Assembly: GCA_964413055.1 (NCBI GenBank) | Contig: CAYPRB010000004.1 | Location: forward strand, 62,001-126,000 | Source of the DNA: UBA3102 sp964413055 | GTDB lineage: Bacteria; Bacillota; Desulfotomaculia; Desulfotomaculales; Pelotomaculaceae | Direction of reading: 5' to 3' | DNA: 64,000 nt | In this document: one piece after another, positions 1 through 8,923 of the stretch | Numbering within the stretch: the stretch's first letter is position 1 | How the letters are laid out: each line of letters begins with the position of its first letter | Position numbers and translations under genes: made by a program | The notes under the pieces: generated by a model | The model's database searches: none | The model's input: only the letters and a program-made list of their open reading frames with translations | Told to the model about the DNA's origin: nothing

Positions 1-746
1 ACTCCCTGTTCAAGTTCGCCCCTGAGCCAAAGCAAGCCTCTGGTTTCCGTTTCGTCCAGCCATCCCACCAGCTTATCGTCACGAAACACGGCGGTACCGG
101 TCAGCGCTGCGCTCTTGGTCCGGACCGGTTCTTCCTCGTCCAGGACCGGGGTGACACCGGACGCGACCACTTCCACCCGCGGAGCAACCGGATTATCCCC
201 CTTGGCGGCGAGCATAACTTTAAGATCTAAAAACCTTATGCCATAACAGGTTCCGGCCCTCTCCAGGTAGGCGGCGGCCTGGGCCGAGCTGTCCTCCAGT
301 ACGGAACTGGTTTCCAGGATGTCCCGGGCCTGGCCCGGGGCCACCATGACCCACGTGGTTTCCCGGTCCTGCATGGAACGGCTGAAAAAACTGGTGTAGC
401 GGCGGATGCCCTGCCGGGCCGCGTCTTCCCCGAAGACCAGAATTACGTTGTGGGACCAGTAAATACGGCGGGAGAGCCGGTTGGCCAACTTTCCCTGCGC
501 TTCGTAAACCGTCCGGCCGGTTTCAGAAACCACCCAGATGCCGGGTTCTTCACCTCCGTTTGCAGCCCCTAAGGTATAGCCGGGCCTGGCCAGCTGTAAA
601 GTCAGCATCACCTGGTTGCCGGGGGTGTGGTCGATTCCCGCCCCCAGGACGATGGCCAGCGTGTTCATTTCTTTGCGGTCCCAGCAGCCGCTCAGGAGCG
701 CGGCCGTGAAAGCCAGCAGGAGCAAGCAAATAAAACGGATTTTCAT
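1..746 (-). CDS. gerC: Ger(x)C family spore germination lipoprotein, C-terminus cut by window edge
   Basis: This is the lipoprotein subunit of a GerA-type nutrient germinant receptor, anchored on the outer face of the spore inner membrane. The reading frame starts with ATG at 746 and stays open for 248 codons to the window edge, so roughly the last third is missing. The N-terminus is a lipoprotein signal: MKIRF, a hydrophobic stretch, then LLSGC (Cys21). It continues CWDRKEM, the typical GerC start after the lipidated Cys. The start overlaps the gerB stop by 4 bp (ATGA), which indicates translational coupling. Family assignment is firm from the lipobox, the CWD motif and the operon order; the germinant is unknown. 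Confidence 0.93.
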   Translation of the reverse strand, partial: MKIRFICLLLLAFTAALLSGCWDRKEMNTLAIVLGAGIDHTPGNQVMLTLQLARPGYTLGAANGGEEPGIWVVSETGRTVYEAQGKLANRLSRRIYWSHNVILVFGEDAARQGIRRYTSFFSRSMQDRETTWVMVAPGQARDILETSSVLEDSSAQAAAYLERAGTCYGIRFLDLKVMLAAKGDNPVAPRVEVVASGVTPVLDEEEPVRTKSAALTGTAVFRDDKLVGWLDETETRGLLWLRGELEQG

Positions 747-1849
747 TGACGTTCTTGCCCCCCCAGTCCCCTGGCGGCGGCCGCGGCCAGCAGGAATAAC
801 GGAATACCCGTTTGAAACAAGAACAGGGCGTAAGGTCCCCAGAACGCGCCCAGAAAATTGACTTGTTCAATGATATTTTCGTGCAGCATTACGGACAGGG
901 CCAGGAGGATGACGCCCGCCGGCAGCACCAGGGGCCGGTAATCTTTCAGTTCCAGGCACTGGGCGCTGCCCAGTACCGCTGCCCAGTAAAAAAGGCTGAT
1001 TTTTATCAGGCCTCCGGCGATCCAGATGCCCATGGTAATTGCCTCCAGTCGTTCCAAAAAATTACCCAGGCTGATGATTCTGACCTTGCTTAGTTCGGGG
1101 AACAGGGCCGCAACGGTGAGTTGGGGGCTGAATAATGCTATATCCGTGACGAATGTTATCAACAATATCAGCCCGGTAATCAAAGTGGCCGTGACGGCTA
1201 TTTTAAAAGCTTTTTGGCCCCGGTCCAGGTAGGGCAGGAGCACGGCCACGATGACAATTTCTCCCAGCCAGGAGGCGGGCATGACCGCGCCTTTTAATAC
1301 CGGTACGGCGCCGCTGTCGCTGAAAACCGGCAGCAGTTTTTTCAGATCTATCTCGGGGGCGATCAGGATATTGGTGATGATTATCAACCCCAGAATAAAG
1401 GGCAGGATAATCTGGTTGGCCCGGGTGAATACTTCCAGCCCGCCGCGCACAGCATAAGCGGCAATTAAAACGATCAACAATTCAAAAACAATTAAGGGCG
1501 TATGCGTCATGAAGGCGGCCACCAGGAAATTGCCGAACTGCCGGATAATTTCGGCATTCATGTGGAAGAACCACCAGACGTACAGGACGGCAACGGCCTT
1601 ACCCGGCCACCGGCCCAGGATATGCTCCGGAAACTGAAACAGGGTTTGGCCCGGAAAGCGCCGGGCTAAACTCACGGCCAGGCGGGCGATCGCCAGCGCG
1701 GCGAAAACGGCCAGCATGAGTGAAATCCAGCCGTCCTGCCCGGCGTGCCGGGAGGTGTGAGCGGATATATACAGTAAGGCCGTGGGCAGCACCATGCTTA
1801 CCAGCAAAAACACGGCCTGGAGGCTGCCGATCTTCCCTTTATCGAGCAT
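743..1849 (-). CDS. gerB: spore germination permease, GerB family
   Basis: This is the polytopic membrane subunit of a germinant receptor, from the amino acid/polyamine/organocation (APC) superfamily, expected in the spore inner membrane where germinants bind. The 368-residue protein is almost entirely hydrophobic, with about ten predicted membrane segments, the usual GerB size. The start is taken at ATG 1849, which shares its A with the gerA TGA (TGATG coupling); a GTG three bases upstream (1852) is also possible. It lies between gerA and gerC, the usual order. Its ligand cannot be read from sequence. Confidence 0.93.
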   Translation of the reverse strand: MLDKGKIGSLQAVFLLVSMVLPTALLYISAHTSRHAGQDGWISLMLAVFAALAIARLAVSLARRFPGQTLFQFPEHILGRWPGKAVAVLYVWWFFHMNAEIIRQFGNFLVAAFMTHTPLIVFELLIVLIAAYAVRGGLEVFTRANQIILPFILGLIIITNILIAPEIDLKKLLPVFSDSGAVPVLKGAVMPASWLGEIVIVAVLLPYLDRGQKAFKIAVTATLITGLILLITFVTDIALFSPQLTVAALFPELSKVRIISLGNFLERLEAITMGIWIAGGLIKISLFYWAAVLGSAQCLELKDYRPLVLPAGVILLALSVMLHENIIEQVNFLGAFWGPYALFLFQTGIPLFLLAAAAARGLGGQERQ

Positions 1850-3525
1850 CACTGTTCATCACCCGTGGGGCCGTTTTGCCCCGGCGGGGGCGGCGCCGGT
1901 TCCAGCCCCGCCGTCTCGCGCCGCGGGTTGGCGGTGCCGGCCAGGCGGGGGCGGTAGAGCATGGCCCACCAGGGTACCCTTATGGCCATATCTTTTTGCT
2001 CGCCGGGGTGAAAAGGCGCCGCCGGGGACAGGTAGGGCACCCCGAAGGAGCGCAGGGAAGCCAGGTGGATCAGAAGGGCCAGCAAGCCGCAGAGCAGCCC
2101 GTACAGGCCCAGGCTTCCCGCCAGCACCAGCAGGGGGAACCGCAGAAAGCGTATGGCGAAACCGGTACTGTAATAAGTAGTAAAAGAAGCGATCCCCGTC
2201 AGGGCCACGATGATCACCGTGGCGGCGGCGACGAGCCCGGCCTGAACCGCGGCCAGGCCGACGACCAGCGCGCCCACGATACTGACGGCCTGGCCCACCT
2301 GCCGCGGCAGGCGTACGCCGGCTTCTCTCAGAACTTCGAAAGATAACTCCATAATTAACACTTCAAAGACGGCCGGGTAGGGAATTGCTTCCCGCTGGGC
2401 CGCCAAACTCAAAAGCAGCGGGGTGGGCAGCAGCTCGTGGTGGAAAGTGACCACGGCAACATAGAACGAAGGCAGCACCAGGGAAACCATTAAAAAAACC
2501 AGCCGGAGCAGCCGGACTGCCGAGCTGACCACCCAACGCTCGTAATAGTCCTCCGGGAACTGCAGGGACTCAATGAATAAAAACGGGACTGTCAGCACGT
2601 GGGGGGTGCCGTCCACCAGTACGGCCGCCCGCCCTTCCAGCAGCTGCGCGGCCGCCTTGTCCGGCCGCTCGGTGTGGCCAACGGTGGGAAAGGGGCTCCG
2701 GGGGCTGTCTTCAATCAGTTCCTCGATGTAGCCGGTTTCCAGGATGGCGTCAATTTCAATCCGGCTTAAACGTTCCTTGATCTCGGCCACCAGTTTTTCG
2801 TTGGCGATACCCTTGATATAAGCTACCGCCAAGTCGGTTTTGGTCACCCGCCCCAGTTTCAGGGCTTCTATTTTCAAGTTGGGGTTTTTAATCTTACGGC
2901 GGAGCAGGGACGTATTGACCCGGATGGATTCGACAAAGGCCTCCCGGGGGCCCCTGATTACTATCTCCGTCTGGGATTCCGTAATGCTGCGCATCTCCCA
3001 GCCCTTGACGTCGTTGATGAGGGCGCGGGCGCAGCCGTCCACCAGCAAAACGGTTTCGCCCGCCAGTACGGCGTCAATCACCCGGCCCAGGTTGCCGGTC
3101 TCCATCATTTGCTGGTAGGGCAGGAGCCGCTCTCTAATCATTTTAAACGCCCCGTCTCCGGTGAATTGATCGCCCGGCCGCACCAGCGGGGCGTCGAGCA
3201 TCAGGCTGTGCATGATCTGGTCGCTGACCAGGGTCTTGTCAACCAGACCGTCCACAAAAACAAGGGCCAGTCCGGGATGCCCGTCCCCGGCCGGGGCAAA
3301 CTCCCGGTAGACCACGTCGCTGCAATCGTCCAAAATACGCATCAGTTGTTGCAGGTTGGACTGCAAATCAGAATCTAATTGCCGGTCGTGCAATTCCATA
3401 TCGTGCAATTCCATACTGGGAAAAGTATTTTCTTGCGCGTATTCCCCGGGGGTGCGGGAACGGCCGGAACGTGATTTCCGGCGTCCACCCTGACCAATCT
3501 TTATTGGTTTAATATATTTAACCAA
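1849..3525 (-). CDS. gerA: spore germination protein, GerA family
   Basis: This is the A subunit of a GerA-type receptor: a large soluble N-terminal domain followed by membrane segments in the C-terminal third. The protein is 558 aa if the TTG at 3525 is the start. That TTG is preceded by GGAGG at 7 nt, whereas the frame extends upstream to 3582 without a comparable ribosome site. Conserved stretches include RGPREAFVESIRVNTSLLRR and DGTPHVLTVPFLF in the soluble part, then hydrophobic segments from about residue 350. A basic, low-complexity N-terminus contains a tandem repeat of MELHD. It is first in the operon. Such operons normally use forespore sigma-G, but I could not identify a convincing sigma-G promoter. 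Confidence 0.93.
   Translation of the reverse strand: MVKYIKPIKIGQGGRRKSRSGRSRTPGEYAQENTFPSMELHDMELHDRQLDSDLQSNLQQLMRILDDCSDVVYREFAPAGDGHPGLALVFVDGLVDKTLVSDQIMHSLMLDAPLVRPGDQFTGDGAFKMIRERLLPYQQMMETGNLGRVIDAVLAGETVLLVDGCARALINDVKGWEMRSITESQTEIVIRGPREAFVESIRVNTSLLRRKIKNPNLKIEALKLGRVTKTDLAVAYIKGIANEKLVAEIKERLSRIEIDAILETGYIEELIEDSPRSPFPTVGHTERPDKAAAQLLEGRAAVLVDGTPHVLTVPFLFIESLQFPEDYYERWVVSSAVRLLRLVFLMVSLVLPSFYVAVVTFHHELLPTPLLLSLAAQREAIPYPAVFEVLIMELSFEVLREAGVRLPRQVGQAVSIVGALVVGLAAVQAGLVAAATVIIVALTGIASFTTYYSTGFAIRFLRFPLLVLAGSLGLYGLLCGLLALLIHLASLRSFGVPYLSPAAPFHPGEQKDMAIRVPWWAMLYRPRLAGTANPRRETAGLEPAPPPPGQNGPTGDEQ
3386..3415. repeat. perfect 15-bp tandem duplication within gerA
   Basis: Two exact adjacent copies of tcgtgcaattccata lie inside gerA and encode two successive MELHD units on the minus strand. 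The length is a multiple of three, so the frame is preserved. The location is the variable N-terminal tail ahead of the conserved domain. Confidence 0.9.
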
Positions 3526-3865
3526 TTTTATTCCTCCGTGTTGCCTGCTATAAACTAAAACATTTTTACCGGTTTGCGGCAAATATGATTATAATTATTA
3601 TTTACCATCCATGCCTGAATATACCGAGGTTATTATCGCGCCGGAATTACAAGGTTATAAAAAATGTTCTACATTTATAAATAACACTAAGATTAGGTAT
3701 AATTATATAAGTTATAGTTTATATTAGTTTTCCTTGCTTTTTCTGGACAAGTAAACTAATTAAATGTTATAATTTCCTTAGTTGACAACTTAAAGGAAAA
3801 AATAAAGTTGCCAGGTTAGACATGTTTCGATAAACATCAGGATTCTCAATGAAAGGAGGTCTGGG
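3526..3865. other. AT-rich divergent intergenic region between gerA and proV
   Basis: This 340-base gene-free stretch separates the divergent ger and pro operons. It is much richer in A and T than its surroundings. A sigma-A-like promoter for proV is recognisable at 3744-3773 and strong ribosome sites flank both ends. I see no riboswitch and no ORF worth calling. A sigma-G promoter for gerA is expected here but none matches well enough to call. Confidence 0.7.
3744..3773 (+). promoter_or_regulatory. candidate sigma-A promoter of proVWX
   Basis: TGGACA (3744-3749) and TATAAT (3768-3773) are separated by 18 bases, in an AT-rich setting about 90 bp before proV. The -10 is perfect and the -35 matches 5 of 6. 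Confidence 0.55.
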
Positions 3866-5068
3866 ATGAGCAAAATTGTGGTTAAAGACCTGGCCAAGAT
3901 TTTTGGCGACCACCCGGTTAAAGCGTTAAAAATGCTGCAGGAGGGCTGCAGCAAGAATGAAATTCTGGCTAAGACCCGGCAGACGGTGGGGATTTTTAAT
4001 ATAAATTTTGAGGTTAAAGAAGCAGAAGTTTTCGTTTTGATGGGATTGTCGGGAAGCGGCAAGTCAACCTTGTTAAGATGTATAAACCGTCTTATCGAGC
4101 CTACCGGTGGCACCATTACCCTAGACGGCGAGGAAATAACCGGGGCTAGACCGGAAGCAATGCGGGAAATACGCCGGAAGAAAATGAGTATGGTCTTCCA
4201 GCGTTTTGCCCTGTTTCCCCACCGCACGGTGCTGGATAACGCGGCTTACGGCCTGGAAGTCCAGGGGATCCCCCAGGAGCAGCGCCGGGAAAAGGCGGCG
4301 CAGGTTCTGGAAGTGGTTGGTTTGAAAGGCTGGGAAGACAGTATGCCCGCACAGCTCAGCGGCGGTATGCAGCAGAGGGTGGGATTGGCCCGGGCCCTGG
4401 CCAACGACCCGGATATGCTCCTTATGGACGAGGCGTTCAGTGCCCTGGACCCGTTGATCCGCAAAGAAATGCAGGATGAACTGCTTTCTTTGCAAAACGC
4501 CCTGAATAAAACCATTATTTTTGTTACCCACGACCTTGACGAAGCCCTGAAAATCGGTGACCGTATCGCCTTGATGAATGACGGTACCATCGTCCAAACG
4601 GGTACGGCGGAAGAAATTCTCACCAAACCGGCCAATGATTATGTGGAAAAATTTGTTGCTGACGTGGACCGGTCCAAGGTATTGACCGCCGAAGGAGTTA
4701 TGAAGGCACCGGATCCGGTGGTTTCATTAAAAGACGGTCCCCGCGTGGCTTTGCGCCTTATGAAAGAGTACGGGATATCGAGCATTTTCGTGGTCACCAG
4801 GGAACGCAGGCTGGCCGGTCTGGTGCTGGCAGAAGACGCCGTCCGGGCGGTAGAAGAAAATAAGAATGATTTTAATAACATCATGATTAAAGATACCCCG
4901 GAAGTTAATATTGATACTCCGGTGATCGACATTATTCCAGTAATCGCAGAATCCCGTTTTCCCGTGGCCGTAACCCGGACGGACGGCAGACTGGCGGGGG
5001 TTTTGGTCAGAGGTTCGGTGCTGGCTGGAATGGTGCGGAAAGGAGAGAATGCAGGAGGTGCTGCCTAA
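3866..5068 (+). CDS. proV: glycine betaine/proline ABC transporter ATP-binding protein
   Basis: This is the ATPase of a quaternary-amine uptake system (ProV/OpuAA type) that imports osmoprotectants such as glycine betaine. It is 400 aa. The Walker A motif GLSGSGKST lies at residues 60-68, the ABC signature is LSGGMQQRVGLARA, and Walker B is LLMDEAF. The C-terminal 120 residues form a tandem CBS pair, the regulatory module that senses ionic strength or nucleotides in OpuA-type transporters. AAAGGAGGT lies just upstream of the ATG. It overlaps proW by 20 bp and is followed by proX, a full three-component transporter. Confidence 0.95.
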   Translation: MSKIVVKDLAKIFGDHPVKALKMLQEGCSKNEILAKTRQTVGIFNINFEVKEAEVFVLMGLSGSGKSTLLRCINRLIEPTGGTITLDGEEITGARPEAMREIRRKKMSMVFQRFALFPHRTVLDNAAYGLEVQGIPQEQRREKAAQVLEVVGLKGWEDSMPAQLSGGMQQRVGLARALANDPDMLLMDEAFSALDPLIRKEMQDELLSLQNALNKTIIFVTHDLDEALKIGDRIALMNDGTIVQTGTAEEILTKPANDYVEKFVADVDRSKVLTAEGVMKAPDPVVSLKDGPRVALRLMKEYGISSIFVVTRERRLAGLVLAEDAVRAVEENKNDFNNIMIKDTPEVNIDTPVIDIIPVIAESRFPVAVTRTDGRLAGVLVRGSVLAGMVRKGENAGGAA

Positions 5069-5894
5069 AATCCCGATCGGCCTGTGGGTAGAAAAAATAG
5101 TAGACTGGGCGCAGATTAATTTAGGGTTGTTGTTTGACCTGATAACCCTGTTTTTCAAAAATATCATTGTCGGTATTGAAAATATTATATTATTAGTGCA
5201 CCCTTTGGTTATTATTATTCTGGTTTTTGTTCTGGTTTGGTTTATTGCTAACCGGAAGACAGCCTTGGGTGCCGCTGTCGGTCTCTATTTGATTTATAAT
5301 ATGAGATTATGGAATCCTGCCGTAGAAACGCTGGCCCTGGTGCTTGCATCCGCCGTGCTGGCGTTGTTGGTAGGAGTACCCATCGGTATTTTAACCGCTC
5401 GCAGCGATTTAGTGCACCGGATAACCATGCCGGTACTGGATTTTATGCAGACCATGCCGCCGTTTGTGTACTTAATTCCGGCAGTGTTTTTCTTCGGCTT
5501 GGGCCACGTGCCCGGTCTTGTGGCCACGGTGGTATTTGCCATGCCGCCCTGTATCCGGCTTACCGGATTGGGGATCAGACAGGTTCCGGTTGAACTAATA
5601 GAGGCTTCTGAAGCCTTCGGGGCCACGGAATGGCAAAAACTTACCCGGGTACAGGTACCGCTGGCAATGCCTACTATTATGGCGGGGATCAACCAGTGCA
5701 TCATGCTCTCCCTTTCCATGGTGGTCATTGCGGCGATGATTGGGGCCCGCGGTTTAGGTATGGAAGTGCTGGCGGGAATTTCGCGGCTTGACGTTGCCCT
5801 GGGATTTGAAGGAGGTTTGGCGATTGTGATTATGGCTATCGTCCTGGACCGGATAACCCAGGGGCTTAGCGAAAAGCGTAAGATCAAGGCGTAG
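5049..5894 (+). CDS. proW: glycine betaine/proline ABC transporter permease
   Basis: This is the membrane permease of the same transporter (ProW/OpuAB type), 281 aa. It has an N-terminal amphipathic and hydrophobic extension and a typical binding-protein-dependent permease domain. The EAA loop that contacts ProV is visible as EASEAFGATEWQKLTRVQVP. Hydrophobic segments are consistent with six or seven membrane spans. The ATG at 5049 lies inside the proV end and has AAAGGAGA directly upstream, so translation is probably coupled to proV. Confidence 0.94.
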   Translation: MQEVLPKIPIGLWVEKIVDWAQINLGLLFDLITLFFKNIIVGIENIILLVHPLVIIILVFVLVWFIANRKTALGAAVGLYLIYNMRLWNPAVETLALVLASAVLALLVGVPIGILTARSDLVHRITMPVLDFMQTMPPFVYLIPAVFFFGLGHVPGLVATVVFAMPPCIRLTGLGIRQVPVELIEASEAFGATEWQKLTRVQVPLAMPTIMAGINQCIMLSLSMVVIAAMIGARGLGMEVLAGISRLDVALGFEGGLAIVIMAIVLDRITQGLSEKRKIKA

Positions 5895-5995
5895 TTGGGA
5901 TATTCTGGCTGGTAATAAATACCGGCTGTTTGGTGTGTTTTTGCGCGCTGCGGGTGTTAACATATAAATTATGAAAGAAAGAGGAGGTCAAAAAA

Positions 5996-6880
5996 ATGAG
6001 AAAAACTTCAAAATTGATCGTTTTATTAGCGGCAGCAATGTTATTGGCCGGGATCGCAGCCGGCTGCGGCGGTCAGCAGGAGCCGCCGCAAGGCGAAGAC
6101 CCCGGAGAAAAAGGCCAGGTGGAACTTGGTTACGTGCAGTGGGATTCTGAAATTGCCAGCACCAACGTGGTAAAAAAGGTACTTGAAGATGTGGGCTATG
6201 AAGTTACAATCACCCCGGTGGATGCCGCCGCCATGTGGCTGGGGGTATCGAGAGGCGATTTTGACGGCATCGTCGCAGCGTGGCTGCCGGTTACCCACGA
6301 GGATTATTTTGAAAACGTCAAGGACGAGGTTGAAGATTTGGGCGCCAACCTGGAAGGAGCCAAGATCGGTCTGGTGGTCCCGGAATATGTGACCATCAAT
6401 TCGATTGAGGAGCTCAACAGTGAAAAGGATAAATTTGAAGGTACAATAACCGGTATTGAACCGGGTGCCGGTGTCATGAAGACCACGGAAAGTGCCATCG
6501 AAGAATACGACCTGGACTTTGAGCTGCAGAGCAGCAGCAGTGCCGGTATGGCGGCAGCTCTGAAAAAGGCTGAAGACAGCGAGGATTGGATTGTGGTTAC
6601 CGGATGGACACCCCACTGGAAATTTGCCGAGTGGGACCTCAAGTACCTGGAGGATCCCAAGCAAGTTTACGGCGGGGAAGAATATATTCATACCATCGTG
6701 CGTAAGGGCCTGCAGGAAGACATGCCCGAGGTTTACGCAATTTTGGATAAATTCAATTGGGAGACTTCCGACATGGAAGAAGTTATGCTGAATATAGAAG
6801 ACGGCATGGATCCGGCAGAAGCTGCCGCCAATTGGGTTGATGCCAACCAGGAAAAAGTTAATACCTGGATTGGAGAATAA
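5996..6880 (+). CDS. proX: glycine betaine-binding lipoprotein of the ABC transporter
   Basis: This is the extracellular substrate-binding lipoprotein (OpuAC/ProX family), 294 aa. The signal peptide ends in a lipobox, LLAGIAAGC, followed by a polar linker. The mature part contains the type II fold motifs expected for betaine binding, with tryptophans in VQWDS, AAWLPVTH and GWTPHWKF. In OpuAC, three tryptophans form a cage round the trimethylammonium group; assigning these Trp residues to that cage is inference. GAGGAGGT lies 9 nt before the ATG. A strong terminator follows the stop, ending the operon. Confidence 0.94.
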   Translation: MRKTSKLIVLLAAAMLLAGIAAGCGGQQEPPQGEDPGEKGQVELGYVQWDSEIASTNVVKKVLEDVGYEVTITPVDAAAMWLGVSRGDFDGIVAAWLPVTHEDYFENVKDEVEDLGANLEGAKIGLVVPEYVTINSIEELNSEKDKFEGTITGIEPGAGVMKTTESAIEEYDLDFELQSSSSAGMAAALKKAEDSEDWIVVTGWTPHWKFAEWDLKYLEDPKQVYGGEEYIHTIVRKGLQEDMPEVYAILDKFNWETSDMEEVMLNIEDGMDPAEAAANWVDANQEKVNTWIGE

Positions 6881-6892
6881 TTTAGCAAAAAA

Positions 6893-6930
6893 AGACCGGA
6901 CCCTGCTTGCAGGGCCCGGTCTTTTTTTTG
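6893..6930. terminator. bidirectional terminator between proX and rqcH
   Basis: AGACCGGACCCTGC pairs with GCAGGGCCCGGTCT across a very short loop, with one A/C mismatch. It is followed by eight T on the plus strand and preceded by an A-run. It sits between the convergent proX and rqcH genes and can serve both. Confidence 0.9.
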
Positions 6931-6963
6931 CGAACCGGTACTTTTGAGAGTATTGAAAATTGT

Positions 6964-8742
6964 TTATTCCGCGGTATTTGGCTTTGCTGCCAACTCTGCG
7001 GCCGGGGCGGCCATAATGGTTTTTTGGTGGTCGTAAATAACCATGCCCGGCCTGGCACCCTTGGGTTTGCGCACGTGTTTTTTGAGGGTGTAGTCGACCG
7101 GGACGGTTTTTGCCGCTTGTCCTTTACTGAAATAGGCGGCTAACCCGGCGGCTTCCGCCAGGGTTGCGGGCGTTACGGTATTTTTTCCTTCTGTCTTTAT
7201 AATGACGTGGGCGCCGGGAATGTCCTTGGCGTGCAGCCAAATATCAGTTCCTTTGGCCAGTTTGAGGGTGAGGTAGTCGTTTTGTTTATTATTTCTTCCG
7301 ACTAGTAATTGGAAGCCGTCCGAAGAAGTAAAAGAAGAGGGAAGCGGTAATTGTCGCTCCGTTTTATTCTTTCGTTTGGCCGGATCCGGTGCCGGCTGCT
7401 TGAGGTATCCCTGCTCTTGCAACTCCTGTTTGATCCAGGCTAACCCAGAAAGTTCTTCGGCCAGGTCCAGGCTAGTTTTTATTCCTTCCAGGTAGCTTAA
7501 TTCCTCTCCCACCTGGTTGGTTATAGTTTCCAGGGCCTCACGGGTGTTTTTGGCCTTTAAATATTTTCTGAAAAAAAATTGCGTGTTTTCTACCGGGGTA
7601 AGGTGTGGTTTAAGTTTAATGGTGACCGGCGGGGAGCCCTCTTCGTAGAAGTTTTCCACGGTTGTCTCGCGGAGACCTTTTTTTAAACGGTAAATATTGG
7701 CAGTAAGCAATTCTCCGTAAAGCCTTAATTTTTCGGTGCCGGCAGTATCAGCCATTTTTTCTGCATACAGATCCAGTTTTTTCTCCAACCGGGTAGTTTC
7801 TTTTTTCAAAGTAGTGACAAGCACTTTTTTTAAACTGTTGAATTTATCCCGTTGTTGTTGATAGGTAAAAAAAATATCCAGTATAATATTCATTTCCCCA
7901 TGTTTCCGGTTGGTATGCGCATGCCTGAGGTCGAGGGCGGCGAAATCCAAGGGGGTTCCTTTTTCTCCGGTTGTGAGGCAGGGTTCGAAATATTCCCGGC
8001 GGGCGGGGTTAATTATGCTACGCAAAGTTTCCCACAAAGCCCTGAGTTCATGCTCACCGCAGTAGTTCAGCCGGAGGTCCTGTTCCAGGTTGGACCGGTA
8101 AACAATTTCCCGGCAGGTTACCGTGCTGAAACCCTCAAAGCTCCTTTGGAGCAATACCGGGAGGGTAGTATCCAGGGGCATTTCCAGGCAGGCCCGGCGA
8201 AACTGTTCTTCATCAACGATAAGAGGATTTAATTTGTTTTGTGCCGGTGGCGGAAGATAAGTACGGCCGGGCAGAACTTCCCGGTACCTGCTGACCGCGT
8301 GAGAATAGCGTTTGATACCGTCGATAATGGTGTCCGTAGACGGTTCCACAAGAATGATATTGCTGTGTTTGGCCATAATTTCGCAGACCAGGTGTTTCTG
8401 CGCCGGACGGCCCAGTTCATCCCGGCAGTTAACCTTAATTACCAAAACCCTTTCCAGTCCGTGCTGCTTGAATTCTTGCAGCCGTCCCCCTTCCAGGTGC
8501 TTGCGCAACACCATGCAAAACAAGGGAGGTGCCGCCGGATTCTCCCTGGTGTTGGTGGTCAGGTATACTCCGGCGTTTCGCGCGTTGGCCGAGAGGAGTA
8601 GTTTGGACCGCCGGCCGGGGCGGTGCACCAGAAGAACCAGTTCATCCTGAGCAGGCTGGTAAACCCTTTCGATGCGCCCGCCGGTTATTTTTTCCTCAAG
8701 CTCTTTTCGTACTGCTGATAGTACCAGCCCGTCAAACGGCAT
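6964..8742 (-). CDS. rqcH: Rqc2/NFACT family ribosome quality-control protein
   Basis: This protein binds stalled large-subunit/peptidyl-tRNA complexes and directs addition of C-terminal alanine tails (RqcH); older annotation calls the family fibronectin-binding FbpA. It is 592 aa. The NFACT-N domain opens with MPFDGLVLSAVRKEL, a long coiled-coil middle region runs from about residue 290 to 440, and the C-terminal NFACT-R (DUF814) domain contains WLHAKDIPGAHVII. Length and domain order are standard. It is a single gene on the minus strand, convergent with proX and divergent from the ATPase gene. Confidence 0.92.
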   Translation of the reverse strand: MPFDGLVLSAVRKELEEKITGGRIERVYQPAQDELVLLVHRPGRRSKLLLSANARNAGVYLTTNTRENPAAPPLFCMVLRKHLEGGRLQEFKQHGLERVLVIKVNCRDELGRPAQKHLVCEIMAKHSNIILVEPSTDTIIDGIKRYSHAVSRYREVLPGRTYLPPPAQNKLNPLIVDEEQFRRACLEMPLDTTLPVLLQRSFEGFSTVTCREIVYRSNLEQDLRLNYCGEHELRALWETLRSIINPARREYFEPCLTTGEKGTPLDFAALDLRHAHTNRKHGEMNIILDIFFTYQQQRDKFNSLKKVLVTTLKKETTRLEKKLDLYAEKMADTAGTEKLRLYGELLTANIYRLKKGLRETTVENFYEEGSPPVTIKLKPHLTPVENTQFFFRKYLKAKNTREALETITNQVGEELSYLEGIKTSLDLAEELSGLAWIKQELQEQGYLKQPAPDPAKRKNKTERQLPLPSSFTSSDGFQLLVGRNNKQNDYLTLKLAKGTDIWLHAKDIPGAHVIIKTEGKNTVTPATLAEAAGLAAYFSKGQAAKTVPVDYTLKKHVRKPKGARPGMVIYDHQKTIMAAPAAELAAKPNTAE

Positions 8743-8833
8743 GTTACAAACCTCCAGGTTTCCACTCTATTTCTACCAGTTAACATTATATTATAAAAAA
8801 AGAAACTCATAAAGCTGCCGGGATAAATTTCTG

Positions 8834-8866
8834 GGGCCTGCTTTCTGAGGCCAGGGTAATTTTTTA
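8834..8866 (+). terminator. weak terminator-like hairpin in the ATPase gene leader
   Basis: CTGGGGCCT and AGGCCAG can pair with two bulged G, followed by a short T-run (AATTTTTTATG). It lies in the region between rqcH and the ATPase gene. It could be an attenuator, a promoter-insulating terminator, or chance; no known riboswitch consensus surrounds it. Confidence 0.3.
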
Positions 8867-8923
8867 TGCCGGTTAGGAATATGTTAAGGAATAAAAAGGT
8901 AAAAGGACAAGGGGTGACTGGTT

